Positions 7,528 through 14,345 of a DNA stretch of 14,570 nt are shown here, piece by piece. Position 1 is the stretch's first letter; each line of letters begins with the position of its first letter. Source of the stretch: an uncultured Veillonellaceae bacterium (GTDB lineage Bacteria > Bacillota > Negativicutes > Veillonellales > Negativicoccaceae); contig CAMYCX010000026.1 in assembly GCA_947254705.1 (NCBI GenBank), positions 1-14,570 of the forward strand. The letters are read 5' to 3'. The notes under the pieces were generated by a model that had not been told where the DNA came from, did no database searches, and saw only the letters and a list, made by a program, of their open reading frames with translations. Both the position numbers and the translations under genes were made by a program.

Positions 7528-8456
7528 AAATATTAAATCAAATTACGGATGCCATCGGACATACACCCTTGGTCCGTTTGGAGCGTTACGCCGCGCAACA
7601 CGGATTGCAGGCGGAGCTGGTGGCGAAAGTGGAACGGGGAAATCCCGGCGGTTCCGTCAAGGATCGCGTGGCACTTTCGATGATTGAGACGGCAGAGGCG
7701 GACGGTACATTACGGCCGGGCATGACGATTGTCGAGCCGACGAGCGGCAACACCGGAGTCGGGTTGGCGATGGTCGGTGCGGTTAAGGGATATCATGTAG
7801 TGATGGTTATGCCGGATACGATGAGTGCCGAGCGGCGCAATCTGATGCGTGCTTACGGTGCTGAAATTGTATTGACACCGGGGGCGGACGGCATGCAGGG
7901 GACGCTGGATAAAGCGGCGGAGATACAGCAGACGCAACCGGACGTATGGATCCCGCAGCAATTTGCCAATCCGGCCAATCCGCAGGCGCATCGGCGAACA
8001 ACGGCGCAGGAGTTGTTGGCGGATACGGACGGTGCGATTGACGTACTGGTCGCAGGGATCGGCACCGGCGGCACGATCACGGGGTTGAGCCAAGCACTGC
8101 GCGAAGCGATTCCCGCGCTGCATGTCGTGGCGGTCGAACCGGCGACATCACCGCTGTTGTCCGAGGGTCATGCCGGCCCGCATGCGATCCAAGGAATCGG
8201 AGCCAATTTTGTGCCGGCGGTATTGGCGCAGGACAGTTATGATGAAATCATCACCGTGACGAATGAAGATGCGGTGGATACGATGCGTGAACTGGCACGA
8301 AAGGAAGGTATTCTGGCGGGGATTTCTTCCGGTGCGGCCGTGGCGGCGGCACGGGATGTCGCCCGACGGCGCGATATGCACGGCAAACGAATTGTAGTGA
8401 TATTGCCGGATACGGGAGAGCGGTATCTCTCGCTCGGTATCTTTGATAAAGACTGA
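7524..8456 (+). CDS. cysK: Cysteine synthase (O-acetylserine sulfhydrylase)
   Basis: This 310-residue PLP enzyme makes L-cysteine from O-acetylserine and sulfide. It shows the PLP lysine K46 in NPGGSVKDR, the substrate-binding loop TSGNTG (73-78), the phosphate-binding glycine loop GIGTGGT (178-184), and the pyridine-contacting serine region GISSG (266-270), with PDTGERYLS near the C-terminus. Length and motifs are typical for CysK/CysM. The start at 7524 overlaps the preceding stop (ATGA), and the protein then begins at the normal position, MKILNQITDAIGHTPL; the in-frame extension further upstream lies inside the previous gene and is not used. No serine acetyltransferase gene is adjacent, and I see no T-box or other riboswitch ahead of the unit. 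Confidence 0.96.
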   Translation: MKILNQITDAIGHTPLVRLERYAAQHGLQAELVAKVERGNPGGSVKDRVALSMIETAEADGTLRPGMTIVEPTSGNTGVGLAMVGAVKGYHVVMVMPDTMSAERRNLMRAYGAEIVLTPGADGMQGTLDKAAEIQQTQPDVWIPQQFANPANPQAHRRTTAQELLADTDGAIDVLVAGIGTGGTITGLSQALREAIPALHVVAVEPATSPLLSEGHAGPHAIQGIGANFVPAVLAQDSYDEIITVTNEDAVDTMRELARKEGILAGISSGAAVAAARDVARRRDMHGKRIVVILPDTGERYLSLGIFDKD

Positions 8457-8568
8457 TTTTGTTGTGTCATACATCACCGTTACGGGCATTGTCGTGGCGG
8501 TGATTTTACCGTTAGTGGCGACGGGAGAGACGATTGCCGGCGCAATCGGAGGAGCGCAACGGGAGTGA
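8443..8568 (+). CDS. Possible small membrane peptide (41 aa)
   Basis: A TTG-initiated frame at 8443 overlaps the last codons of cysK and runs to a TGA at 8566-8568, next to the RBS of the following membrane protein gene. A GTG at 8464 would give a shorter 34-residue form. The product has one hydrophobic segment (VTGIVVAVILPLVA) followed by a small polar, Gly-rich tail (GETIAGAIGG). This looks like a single-span membrane peptide rather than random sequence, but neither start codon has a convincing Shine-Dalgarno, so its expression is uncertain. The alternative is that this is only the leader of the next gene. Confidence 0.3.
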   Translation: MIKTDFVVSYITVTGIVVAVILPLVATGETIAGAIGGAQRE

Positions 8569-8581
8569 GGAGAAACAAATC

Positions 8582-9331
8582 ATGCAGGATAAGCCGCTGG
8601 CGACAGAACGACAACGAATCGTTTGGCTGGACGAGTGGCGCGGTGCGGCATTGGTGTCAATGATCATATATCATGCACTGTGGGATGCAGGCGGTTTGTT
8701 CGGATATACGGCGCTTTGCCCGACGGGAACGTTGGCGATGATATGGCAGCAGGTAACGTGTGCGTTATTTGTCGCAATTGCGGGATTTTCATTCGGATTG
8801 GACCGTCGGCCATGGCGGCGCGGGACACTTGTTTTGACAGCGGGTATGATGATCAGTGTCGTCACAACGACCTTTTTTCCGCCGGGAATTCACTGCGGGA
8901 TTTTGACAATGCTGGGAACAAGCATCCTGTTGAGTGCGGCGCTGAAATATTGGCCGTGGAAAACGTTAGCGCCGACAGTCGGTGCAATGATATGTCTGCT
9001 TTTGTTTACGGTAACGCGATCCGTGAGTGACGGTATGATCGGTGTCGGGACGATGACTTACCCGCTGCCACATTCATGGTATGCGGGAGAATGGAGTGCG
9101 TGGATCGGTTTCCCGCCGCACGGGTTTGCCTCGTTGGATTATGTACCGCTATTGCCGTGGATATTTCTGTTTCGTGCGGGGTATTGCTGGCAACAACGGT
9201 ATAAACGGACAACGGCGGACGTATGTCGCAAATCGTCACCCTTGGCATGGTTGGGACGTCATTCATTGGCGGTTTACTTATTGCATCAGCCGATCATATA
9301 TGTGATATTGGTGTCGGTGACGCAATGGTAA
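8582..9331 (+). CDS. DUF1624 / heparan-alpha-glucosaminide N-acetyltransferase-like membrane protein
   Basis: This 249-residue protein is a multi-pass inner membrane protein, with about six to seven hydrophobic segments. Its N-terminus has the family hallmark R-x-x-W-L-D-E-W-R-G (12-21) followed by YHALWD (30-35, His31), then AGFSFGL, CGILTMLGTS, a LPWIFLFRAGY segment and the C-terminal LAWLGRHSLAVYLLHQPI. These match the DUF1624 acyltransferase-like family, whose human relative HGSNAT acetylates lysosomal heparan sulfate; the bacterial substrate is not known. The ATG at 8582 is preferred because AGGAG at 8568-8572 sits 9 bases upstream and the conserved WLDEWRG segment then falls near the N-terminus. 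It ends about 30 bases before the shared terminator. Confidence 0.88.
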   Translation: MQDKPLATERQRIVWLDEWRGAALVSMIIYHALWDAGGLFGYTALCPTGTLAMIWQQVTCALFVAIAGFSFGLDRRPWRRGTLVLTAGMMISVVTTTFFPPGIHCGILTMLGTSILLSAALKYWPWKTLAPTVGAMICLLLFTVTRSVSDGMIGVGTMTYPLPHSWYAGEWSAWIGFPPHGFASLDYVPLLPWIFLFRAGYCWQQRYKRTTADVCRKSSPLAWLGRHSLAVYLLHQPIIYVILVSVTQW

Positions 9332-9359
9332 AGATAACGGTGATGGCAAATGATACATG

Positions 9360-9401
9360 CAATAAAAAACTCTCGACCGAAAGGTCGAGAGTTTTTTATT
9401 G
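9360..9401. terminator. Bidirectional intrinsic terminator
   Basis: A perfect palindrome of 19 paired bases surrounds a GAAA tetraloop. The GC-containing core is CTCTCGACC (9370-9378) pairing with GGTCGAGAG (9383-9391), flanked by A6 on the left and T6 on the right. Because the flanks are complementary, each strand reads a stem followed by a U-run, so it can stop both the DUF1624 transcript from the left and the M18 aminopeptidase transcript from the right. The M18 stop codon begins 3 bases beyond it. Confidence 0.95.
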
Positions 9402-9403
9402 AT

Positions 9404-10774
9404 TCAGTTGCTTTCAAAAAATGCCCGATATGCAAGATAAGCCGCATAGGCATCCGCTTTTTCCACCAACTCGAGAGGTGCGTGCATGCTGAGCATTGGT
9501 ACACCGCAGTCGACGACTTCGCAGCCCCAAGCCGCAAGGTACAACGCAATCGTACCGCCGCCTCCCTGGTCGACTTTGCCGAGTTCTCCGATTTGCCACG
9601 GCACATTGTTGTCGTTGAATATTTTCCGGACTTTGCCGACAAATTCCGCATTGGCGTCGTTGCTGCCGGATTTGCCGCGTGAACCGGTGTACTTGGTCAG
9701 CGCAATACCGTAGCCGGTAAGGGAGGCATTATTGCGCTCCATGACATCGGCAAATGTCGGGTCGAGTGACGCCGTGACATCGGCCGAGAGAATTTCCGTA
9801 CGACGTAATGTATCACGCAGTGCCCGATGGTCATGGTGTCCCGTGAGAGCGAGCATATCCATGATGAAATCCACGACATAGGAAGAATTGACACCCGTAT
9901 TGCCGTACGAGCCGATTTCTTCTTTGTCGGTGAACAGGGCGACTTGTGTTTTCGCGCCCGGACGGGCCGCCAAAATGGCTTCCAAGTTACCGAAAGAGCA
10001 GACGCGGTCATCATGACCGTGCCCCATGATGAAAGCACGATCCAAACCGACATCGCGCGCTTCCTGGGCAGGAATGACTTCGAGTTCGGCACTCGTGAAA
10101 TCTTCTTCTTCCATGCCGTATTTGTCGGCAAGCAGACGGAGAATCATGTCTTTAGCGCTGGTATCGCCGTCGGCATGGCCGCCGATGACGGGAAGCAACA
10201 TTTCTCCCGTTACGGCATCGCCGACTTTTTTCTGTGCCTGGGTTTGTCCCAAATGCGGCAGAATATCCGTAATGTAGAGTACAGGGTCGTCCGCATCCAA
10301 ACCGATGGCGACGTCAACGGAGTTTCCGTCGCGGGTAATGACGACCCCGACCAGTGCGAGCGGCATGGTGACCCATTGGTATTTTTTGATGCCGCCGTAG
10401 TAGTGTGTCCGTAAAAAGACCAATCCTTCTTTCTCATCCAGCGGGTTGGCTTTGAGGTCAAGGCGCGGGGAATCGATATGCGAGCCGACCACTTTCAAAC
10501 CGTCGGTCATGTCGTCCGTGCCGATCACCGCCATGATAACGGCTTTGTGTTTGTGATGATAATACACCTTGTCACCGGCGCGGAGCGCGGTGTAATCGCT
10601 GAGCGGACGGAATCCCGCCGCTTCCGCCTGACGGACGATTTCTCGACTGGCGAGACGTTCCGTGCGGGCGGCATTCAAAAATGCTTTGTACCGATCACCG
10701 TAGGCTTGACAGGCGGTGCGTTCCGCATCGCTCATTCGTTGCCAGACGGTTTCCGTACGACTGTATGGTTTCAT
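9404..10774 (-). CDS. M18 family metalloaminopeptidase
   Basis: This 456-residue cytoplasmic enzyme removes N-terminal residues from peptides, using two metal ions. Family ligands and catalytic residues are visible: H99 in VGSHIDSPRLD, D256 in GHGHDDRVCSF, the E285-E286 pair in FTDKEEIGS, D332 in ILSADVTASLDP, and H431 in MLSMHAPLELV near the C-terminus. Length is normal for bacterial M18 proteins of the aspartyl aminopeptidase type. The start at 10774 is chosen over an in-frame upstream codon at 10849 because GGAG lies about 7 bases before it and the longer form would run into the permease gene. A promoter (minus strand, 10806-10834) sits between the permease stop and this gene, so it can be expressed alone as well as by read-through. 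Confidence 0.95.
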   Translation of the reverse strand: MKPYSRTETVWQRMSDAERTACQAYGDRYKAFLNAARTERLASREIVRQAEAAGFRPLSDYTALRAGDKVYYHHKHKAVIMAVIGTDDMTDGLKVVGSHIDSPRLDLKANPLDEKEGLVFLRTHYYGGIKKYQWVTMPLALVGVVITRDGNSVDVAIGLDADDPVLYITDILPHLGQTQAQKKVGDAVTGEMLLPVIGGHADGDTSAKDMILRLLADKYGMEEEDFTSAELEVIPAQEARDVGLDRAFIMGHGHDDRVCSFGNLEAILAARPGAKTQVALFTDKEEIGSYGNTGVNSSYVVDFIMDMLALTGHHDHRALRDTLRRTEILSADVTASLDPTFADVMERNNASLTGYGIALTKYTGSRGKSGSNDANAEFVGKVRKIFNDNNVPWQIGELGKVDQGGGGTIALYLAAWGCEVVDCGVPMLSMHAPLELVEKADAYAAYLAYRAFFESN

Positions 10775-10805
10775 CTGATCACTCCTTATATTGATGATGT
10801 CTATC

Positions 10806-10834
10806 AGTATACGCCGTTTGTCGTCGGCGGGCAA
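10806..10834 (-). promoter_or_regulatory. Sigma-A type promoter of the M18 aminopeptidase
   Basis: On the minus strand TTGCCC (10829-10834), a 17-base spacer and TATACT (10806-10811) form a fair promoter, about 31 bases before the aminopeptidase start codon and right after the end of the permease gene. Support is motif and spacing only. Confidence 0.55.
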
Positions 10835-10835
10835 G

Positions 10836-11606
10836 TCAGGCAAGAACAATCAAGCGTACGCCCAAGGCCAATAGCGCCAGTGCCAGCAGAAATAAAATAC
10901 GGCGTGCCCGTACGCGCCGCGACAGTTGGGCGCCGAGTTGTGCGCCGATGAGCGCACCGCCGCCAAACCAAGCGGCATATTCCCAGTGAATATGCCCCGC
11001 AACGGCATGCGACAGGACGCCGACCGCGGCGGAAATCGTGAGAACGAAATGACTAGTGGCGGTAGCAATATGGGCGGGAAAACCCAGCAAATAGACCATG
11101 GCGGGAACGTGGATCACGCCGCCGCCGATGCCGAAGATACTGGAAATGAACCCGACTGCCAGACTGATGATGACACCGCATCGGACAGAGTAGGAAAATT
11201 GCCGTTCCGTACTTTCGTCGACATAACCGCCTTGCTGATTTTTCCACAACAGTAACAGGGCAATCGCTGAAAGCAGCAGACCGAACGACAAACGGAAAAC
11301 CGGGCCGCTGAAATACGATGCCAGAGCGGCGCCCGCGATCGCACCGGGAACGGTCGCAATAGCGAACACAATGCCGGCGTCATACTTGATTTTATGTTGA
11401 CGGACATACGCAACGGTACCCGATAAGGCATTGCATAGTACAATCGTCAGCGAAGTACCGACAATCCATGCCGGCTCCCAGCCGAACAGAAACAGAAACA
11501 GCGGCACGAAAATAATCCCGCCGCCGGCACCGATTAGTGTACCGAACGCGGCCACAAGTACGCCGAGCGCGAGATAAATCAGTCCACTGATCAAGGAAAT
11601 CGTCAT
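10836..11606 (-). CDS. TSUP family permease (TauE/SafE), putative sulfite/organosulfonate exporter
   Basis: This 256-residue integral membrane protein is a member of the TSUP (TauE/SafE/YfcA) family. It has about eight hydrophobic segments arranged as two repeats, each with a Gly-rich turn: FGTLIGAGGGIIFVP (21-35) in the first and FGIGGGVIHVP in the second, each followed by a helix carrying a short T-S motif (VGTSLT, TATSHF). Family members move sulfite, sulfoacetate or related anions, usually outward; the substrate here cannot be told from sequence. The start has AAAGGAGTG upstream. Two genes away on the opposite strand lies cysK, but a link through sulfur metabolism is only suggestive. Its promoter region is shared divergently with msrB. 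Confidence 0.92.
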   Translation of the reverse strand: MTISLISGLIYLALGVLVAAFGTLIGAGGGIIFVPLFLFLFGWEPAWIVGTSLTIVLCNALSGTVAYVRQHKIKYDAGIVFAIATVPGAIAGAALASYFSGPVFRLSFGLLLSAIALLLLWKNQQGGYVDESTERQFSYSVRCGVIISLAVGFISSIFGIGGGVIHVPAMVYLLGFPAHIATATSHFVLTISAAVGVLSHAVAGHIHWEYAAWFGGGALIGAQLGAQLSRRVRARRILFLLALALLALGVRLIVLA

Positions 11607-11649
11607 CGTAACACTCCTTTTATTACTTCTATGAAAGAAAGCTCTGTTT

Positions 11650-11658
11650 ATTATAGCA
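11650..11658 (-). promoter_or_regulatory. Extended -10 promoter of the TSUP permease
   Basis: The minus strand reads TGCTATAAT, a perfect extended -10, about 44 bases before the permease start codon. The -35 hexamer at 17-base spacing (ACGAAT) is weak. It is back to back with the msrB promoter. Confidence 0.6.
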
Positions 11659-11677
11659 TGTGATAGCCTCGGATTCG

Positions 11678-11706
11678 TTTACAGCAACGCATGACTGTGG
11701 TTTAAT
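11678..11706 (+). promoter_or_regulatory. Sigma-A type promoter of msrB
   Basis: TTTACA at 11678-11683, a 17-base spacer and TTTAAT at 11701-11706 fit a vegetative promoter, 40 bases upstream of the msrB start codon. An alternative -10 (TAATAC) overlaps the same site. Confidence 0.5.
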
Positions 11707-11746
11707 ACTGATAAACGGGATCGTTAATGAACAGGAGGGGATGGGT

Positions 11747-12193
11747 ATGACAGAGCGTGAAAGAGACGAGTTGCGGACGCGGCTGACACCGATACAATAC
11801 GAAGTGACGCAACAGGCGGCGACGGAGCCGCCGTTTGCCAATCCGTATTGGGATTGTGAGGACGTCGGCTTGTATGTGGACGTGGTGACGGGAGAGCCGT
11901 TGTTTACTTCGGCGGATAAATTCGATGCCGGTTGCGGGTGGCCGAGCTTTGACAAAACCGTGCCCGGTGCACCTGTTACGGAGCATGTTGATCATTCGCT
12001 TCCGAACATGCCGCGGACGGAAGTACGATCCGACGGAGGGCATTTGGGCCATGTATTTCCCGACGGGCCGACCGAAACGGGAAGACGATACTGTATTAAC
12101 TCGTCCGCATTGCGGTTTATTCCCCTGGCGGAGCTCGAGCAGGAAGGGTACGGACAGTATGCGGCGTTGCTGACGGATACGGACGGAAAATGA
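11747..12193 (+). CDS. msrB: Peptide-methionine (R)-S-oxide reductase MsrB
   Basis: This 148-residue cytoplasmic enzyme reduces the R epimer of methionine sulfoxide in oxidised proteins. The catalytic Cys116 lies in TGRRYCINSSALRF, and a probable resolving Cys63 lies in AGCGWPSF; HLGHVFPDGP (99-108) is the active-site loop. The two CxxC pairs that hold structural zinc in many MsrB proteins are absent, so this is the zinc-free form; the region between them instead reads YVDVVTGEPLF. The ATG at 11747 is chosen because AGGAGG (11733-11738) is 8 bases upstream; an in-frame ATG at 11741 would be only 2 bases away. There is no fused or neighbouring msrA. It has its own promoter and appears to be monocistronic, since a strong new promoter follows. 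Confidence 0.96.
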   Translation: MTERERDELRTRLTPIQYEVTQQAATEPPFANPYWDCEDVGLYVDVVTGEPLFTSADKFDAGCGWPSFDKTVPGAPVTEHVDHSLPNMPRTEVRSDGGHLGHVFPDGPTETGRRYCINSSALRFIPLAELEQEGYGQYAALLTDTDGK

Positions 12194-12219
12194 CATGACC
12201 GTCGGAAAAAGATTGTGTT

Positions 12220-12248
12220 TTGTCATCGCACCCATTTGTTGCTATAAT
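12220..12248 (+). promoter_or_regulatory. Strong sigma-A promoter of the yggS-sepF-ylmH-divIVA unit
   Basis: TTGTCA at 12220-12225, exactly 17 bases, then TATAAT at 12243-12248, with TG at 12240-12241 as an extended -10. This is the closest match to consensus in the window. A leader of about 50 bases follows before the yggS start; it contains an isolated ATG-TAG pair and no clear hairpin. Confidence 0.8.
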
Positions 12249-12307
12249 AAAAAGGATAGCAAGACAACAATTCACCATGTAGGGAGCATAGACAAAGGGG
12301 GAATAGT

Positions 12308-12997
12308 ATGACGGACATCACGGCCGGATTGAATGCGGTACGTGATCGCATCCGTGCGGCAAGGATTCGGGCCGGTCGGGCGGATCGCGTGGAGCTGATA
12401 GCCGTCACGAAAAACCATCCGTTGGAAGCCGTTGTTACCGCGGCCGAACAAGGCGTTGAACATGTCGGCGAAAACCGGGTTCAGGAAGCGGCGGACAAGA
12501 TTCGTCAGTATAACGGCCCGCCGTTGACATGGCACCTGATCGGGCATTTGCAGCGGAACAAAGCGGCACAGGCGGTGCAGCTGTTTGACTTGATTCACTC
12601 CGTCGACTCGGAGCGGATTTTGCGGGAGATTGACAAGCAGGCGGCCAAAGCGGATAAAGTACAGCGGATATTGTTGCAGTTCAATATCGCGGAAGAACCT
12701 TCGAAATACGGACTGAAACTGTCCGAATACGAAGATATTCTGGCAGTGGCGGCCACTTGCCCGCATGTGCGTATTGAGGGGTTAATGTGTATGGCACCGT
12801 TGACAGAGCAGCCGGAAACGGTGCGACCGGTATTTTGCGTCGCGTACCACGTGTATGACGAGTTGCGACGGCGCTTGCCGGAAGGACAGGTTAAATACTT
12901 GTCCATGGGAATGAGCAACGACGTTGAAGTGGCGATTGAAGAGGGTGCCAATTTGGTGCGCGTCGGGACGGCGATTTTCGGGGCGCGTGAGTATTGA
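12308..12997 (+). CDS. yggS: YggS/PLPBP family pyridoxal phosphate homeostasis protein
   Basis: This 229-residue protein is the single-domain, TIM-barrel PLP-binding protein of the YggS/ProSC/YlmE family, which buffers PLP and affects amino acid metabolism but has no known enzymatic activity. The PLP lysine is K35 in LIAVTKNHP. Other family blocks are GENRVQEA, WHLIGHLQRNK, LIHSVDSERI, the SKYGL segment, and the C-terminal SMGMSNDVEVAIEEGANLVR with GTAIFG (phosphate binding). A GGGGGAA Shine-Dalgarno precedes the ATG. In Bacillota this gene commonly stands at the head of the sepF division cluster, as here: sepF begins 11 bases after its stop. Confidence 0.96.
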   Translation: MTDITAGLNAVRDRIRAARIRAGRADRVELIAVTKNHPLEAVVTAAEQGVEHVGENRVQEAADKIRQYNGPPLTWHLIGHLQRNKAAQAVQLFDLIHSVDSERILREIDKQAAKADKVQRILLQFNIAEEPSKYGLKLSEYEDILAVAATCPHVRIEGLMCMAPLTEQPETVRPVFCVAYHVYDELRRRLPEGQVKYLSMGMSNDVEVAIEEGANLVRVGTAIFGAREY

Positions 12998-13008
12998 GGA
13001 GGACAATC

Positions 13009-13482
13009 ATGGCTTGGACAGACAAATTCAGCGGAATATTGGATAAACTCAGCGGATCAAAGGCGGATTATGCGGATGATTATGAAGAATATGAAGACTA
13101 TCAAGGGGTGGACTCCGATAGCGATTTACAACGTCGGGGCGGTTCGTCCTATGCGTCCGTGCAGCCGACCAAGGCGTACCGCATGATTATTGTAGAGCCG
13201 TACAGCTTTGACGATTCGGCCAAAGTGGGCGACCATTTGCTGCAAAACCGTCCGGTACTGATTAATTTGGAAAAGACGGAAGAAGAAATTTGTCGCCGTC
13301 TGATTGACTTTGTGGCCGGGGTGATTTATGCGGAACACGGATCGCTGGAACAGGTCAATGAATCGATTTATCTTGCGGTACCGCGGGATATTACGGTAGA
13401 CAAAGAAAATTACACCTATACAACGACAAAGACGACAACGGACTTCGGTGCGGATTTGCCGCAGTGGAACAATCGCCCGTAA
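13009..13482 (+). CDS. sepF: Cell division protein SepF
   Basis: SepF binds FtsZ and the membrane and helps anchor and bundle the Z-ring. This 157-residue protein has the expected parts: an N-terminal amphipathic membrane-binding helix (MAWTDKFSGILDKLSG), a disordered acidic linker rich in Asp, Glu and Tyr (about 20-40), and the folded SepF core (about 57-133) with YRMIIVEPYSFDDSAKVGD, RPVLINLEK, RRLIDFVAGVIYA and the strand IYLAVP. A Thr-rich tail (TYTTTKTTTDF) follows. The start at 13009 is set by GAGGAGGA about 6 bases upstream and gives the membrane helix at the very N-terminus. The final TAA overlaps a 23-codon ORF (TAATG). Confidence 0.97.
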   Translation: MAWTDKFSGILDKLSGSKADYADDYEEYEDYQGVDSDSDLQRRGGSSYASVQPTKAYRMIIVEPYSFDDSAKVGDHLLQNRPVLINLEKTEEEICRRLIDFVAGVIYAEHGSLEQVNESIYLAVPRDITVDKENYTYTTTKTTTDFGADLPQWNNRP

Positions 13483-13553
13483 TGGCTGCATACGCCGATA
13501 ACGGTGCGATGACGTATCGTCACGAAGCACAGCGGAGCAAACATTATGAATGA
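13482..13553 (+). CDS. Possible micro-ORF (23 aa) bridging sepF and ylmH
   Basis: An ATG at 13482 overlaps the sepF stop (TAATG) and the frame ends with TGA at 13551-13553, just inside the ylmH start region. The peptide (MAAYADNGAMTYRHEAQRSK then HYE) is hydrophilic and resembles nothing I know. There is no good Shine-Dalgarno. It may only serve to carry ribosomes across the 63-base gap, may be a chance frame, or may mark where a gene was lost. I keep it at low confidence. Confidence 0.15.
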   Translation: MAAYADNGAMTYRHEAQRSKHYE

Positions 13554-14331
13554 ACGGGAGAAAATCAGTCGCTATTTTGCGGCGAGCGGTGCCGGTGAAC
13601 AGGCCGACCGTTTGCTTGACCTGGCGGCGGCAGTCCGAGCCGGACGGCCGTATGGCGTAAGTGCCTTTATGACACCGCTGGCAGGACAAATTGCGACGAC
13701 GATTACGGCACATTTTCCTGATATTACCGCCGACGAATGGGGCGGATACCACGGTGCGGAGCGGAGCAAAATCATGTTCCGTCAGGTGGGGCATGCCGGT
13801 GAAACGGATTGGCAAATTGCCGCCGTATGTGCGGAGTGGGATCCCCGTTATCGGTTAATCGGTCATCGGGATGTGCTCGGGTCACTGCTCGGACTGGGGT
13901 TGGAGCGTGATGTATTCGGCGATGTGATCATGCGGGGAGCGACAGCACAAGTTGTTGTCGATACGCCGTTGGCGGCGTACTTGCTGCAGGAATGGAAGCA
14001 TATTGCCAATATTGGCGTGCGGGTTACTCCGTTGCCGTTGACGGATATCGTTCCGAAAGAGGAAGTATGTAAAGAATTGCGCGCAACAGTGGCTTCGTTG
14101 CGTTTGGACGCAATCGGTGCGGCGGGATTCGGTATCTCCCGCTCCAAGATGGCGGCCGCGGTGGCAGCGGAGAAAGTTCGCGTCAACTGGCAGCGGGCGA
14201 AAGGACCGGCGCAGACATTGGCGGTCGGTGATGTGATTTCATTTCGCGGACGCGGCCGGGTGATTCTGGCGGAACTGACGGGAACCAGTCGCAAAGGACG
14301 TCCGGGCGTGCGCCTGGAACGCTACCTATAA
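13546..14331 (+). CDS. ylmH: YlmH family S4-domain RNA-binding protein
   Basis: This 261-residue protein is YlmH, found in the division cluster of many Bacillota. It has an N-terminal region, a central YlmH domain with the hallmark G106-H-R-D-V-L-G-S-L-L-G-L-G-L-E-R-D-V-F-G-D-V, and a C-terminal S4 RNA-binding domain (about 183-240: ASLRLDAIGAAGFGISRSKM, then VRVNWQRA, and VGDVISFRGRGRV). Established knowledge: S4 proteins bind structured RNA, and B. subtilis YlmH has been linked to ribosome-associated quality control on 50S subunits; its tie to division is mainly genomic. The RBS is modest (CGGAG, 9 bases upstream). In the classical order ylmG lies between sepF and ylmH; here it is missing. 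divIVA starts 14 bases after the stop. Confidence 0.93.
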   Translation: MNEREKISRYFAASGAGEQADRLLDLAAAVRAGRPYGVSAFMTPLAGQIATTITAHFPDITADEWGGYHGAERSKIMFRQVGHAGETDWQIAAVCAEWDPRYRLIGHRDVLGSLLGLGLERDVFGDVIMRGATAQVVVDTPLAAYLLQEWKHIANIGVRVTPLPLTDIVPKEEVCKELRATVASLRLDAIGAAGFGISRSKMAAAVAAEKVRVNWQRAKGPAQTLAVGDVISFRGRGRVILAELTGTSRKGRPGVRLERYL

Positions 14332-14345
14332 AAGGAGGAAATAAG

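Noticed and set aside
10775..10849. Longer N-terminus for the M18 aminopeptidase
   Set aside because: It would overlap the permease end and cover the promoter; the start at 10774 has a proper RBS and begins where family members begin.
12182..12205. Weak inverted repeat after msrB (GACGG ... CCGTC)
   Set aside because: Only 5 bp with a long loop and no proper U-run, so not supported as a terminator.
12277..12282. ATG-TAG start-stop pair in the yggS leader
   Set aside because: No Shine-Dalgarno in front of it; such pairs are frequent by chance.
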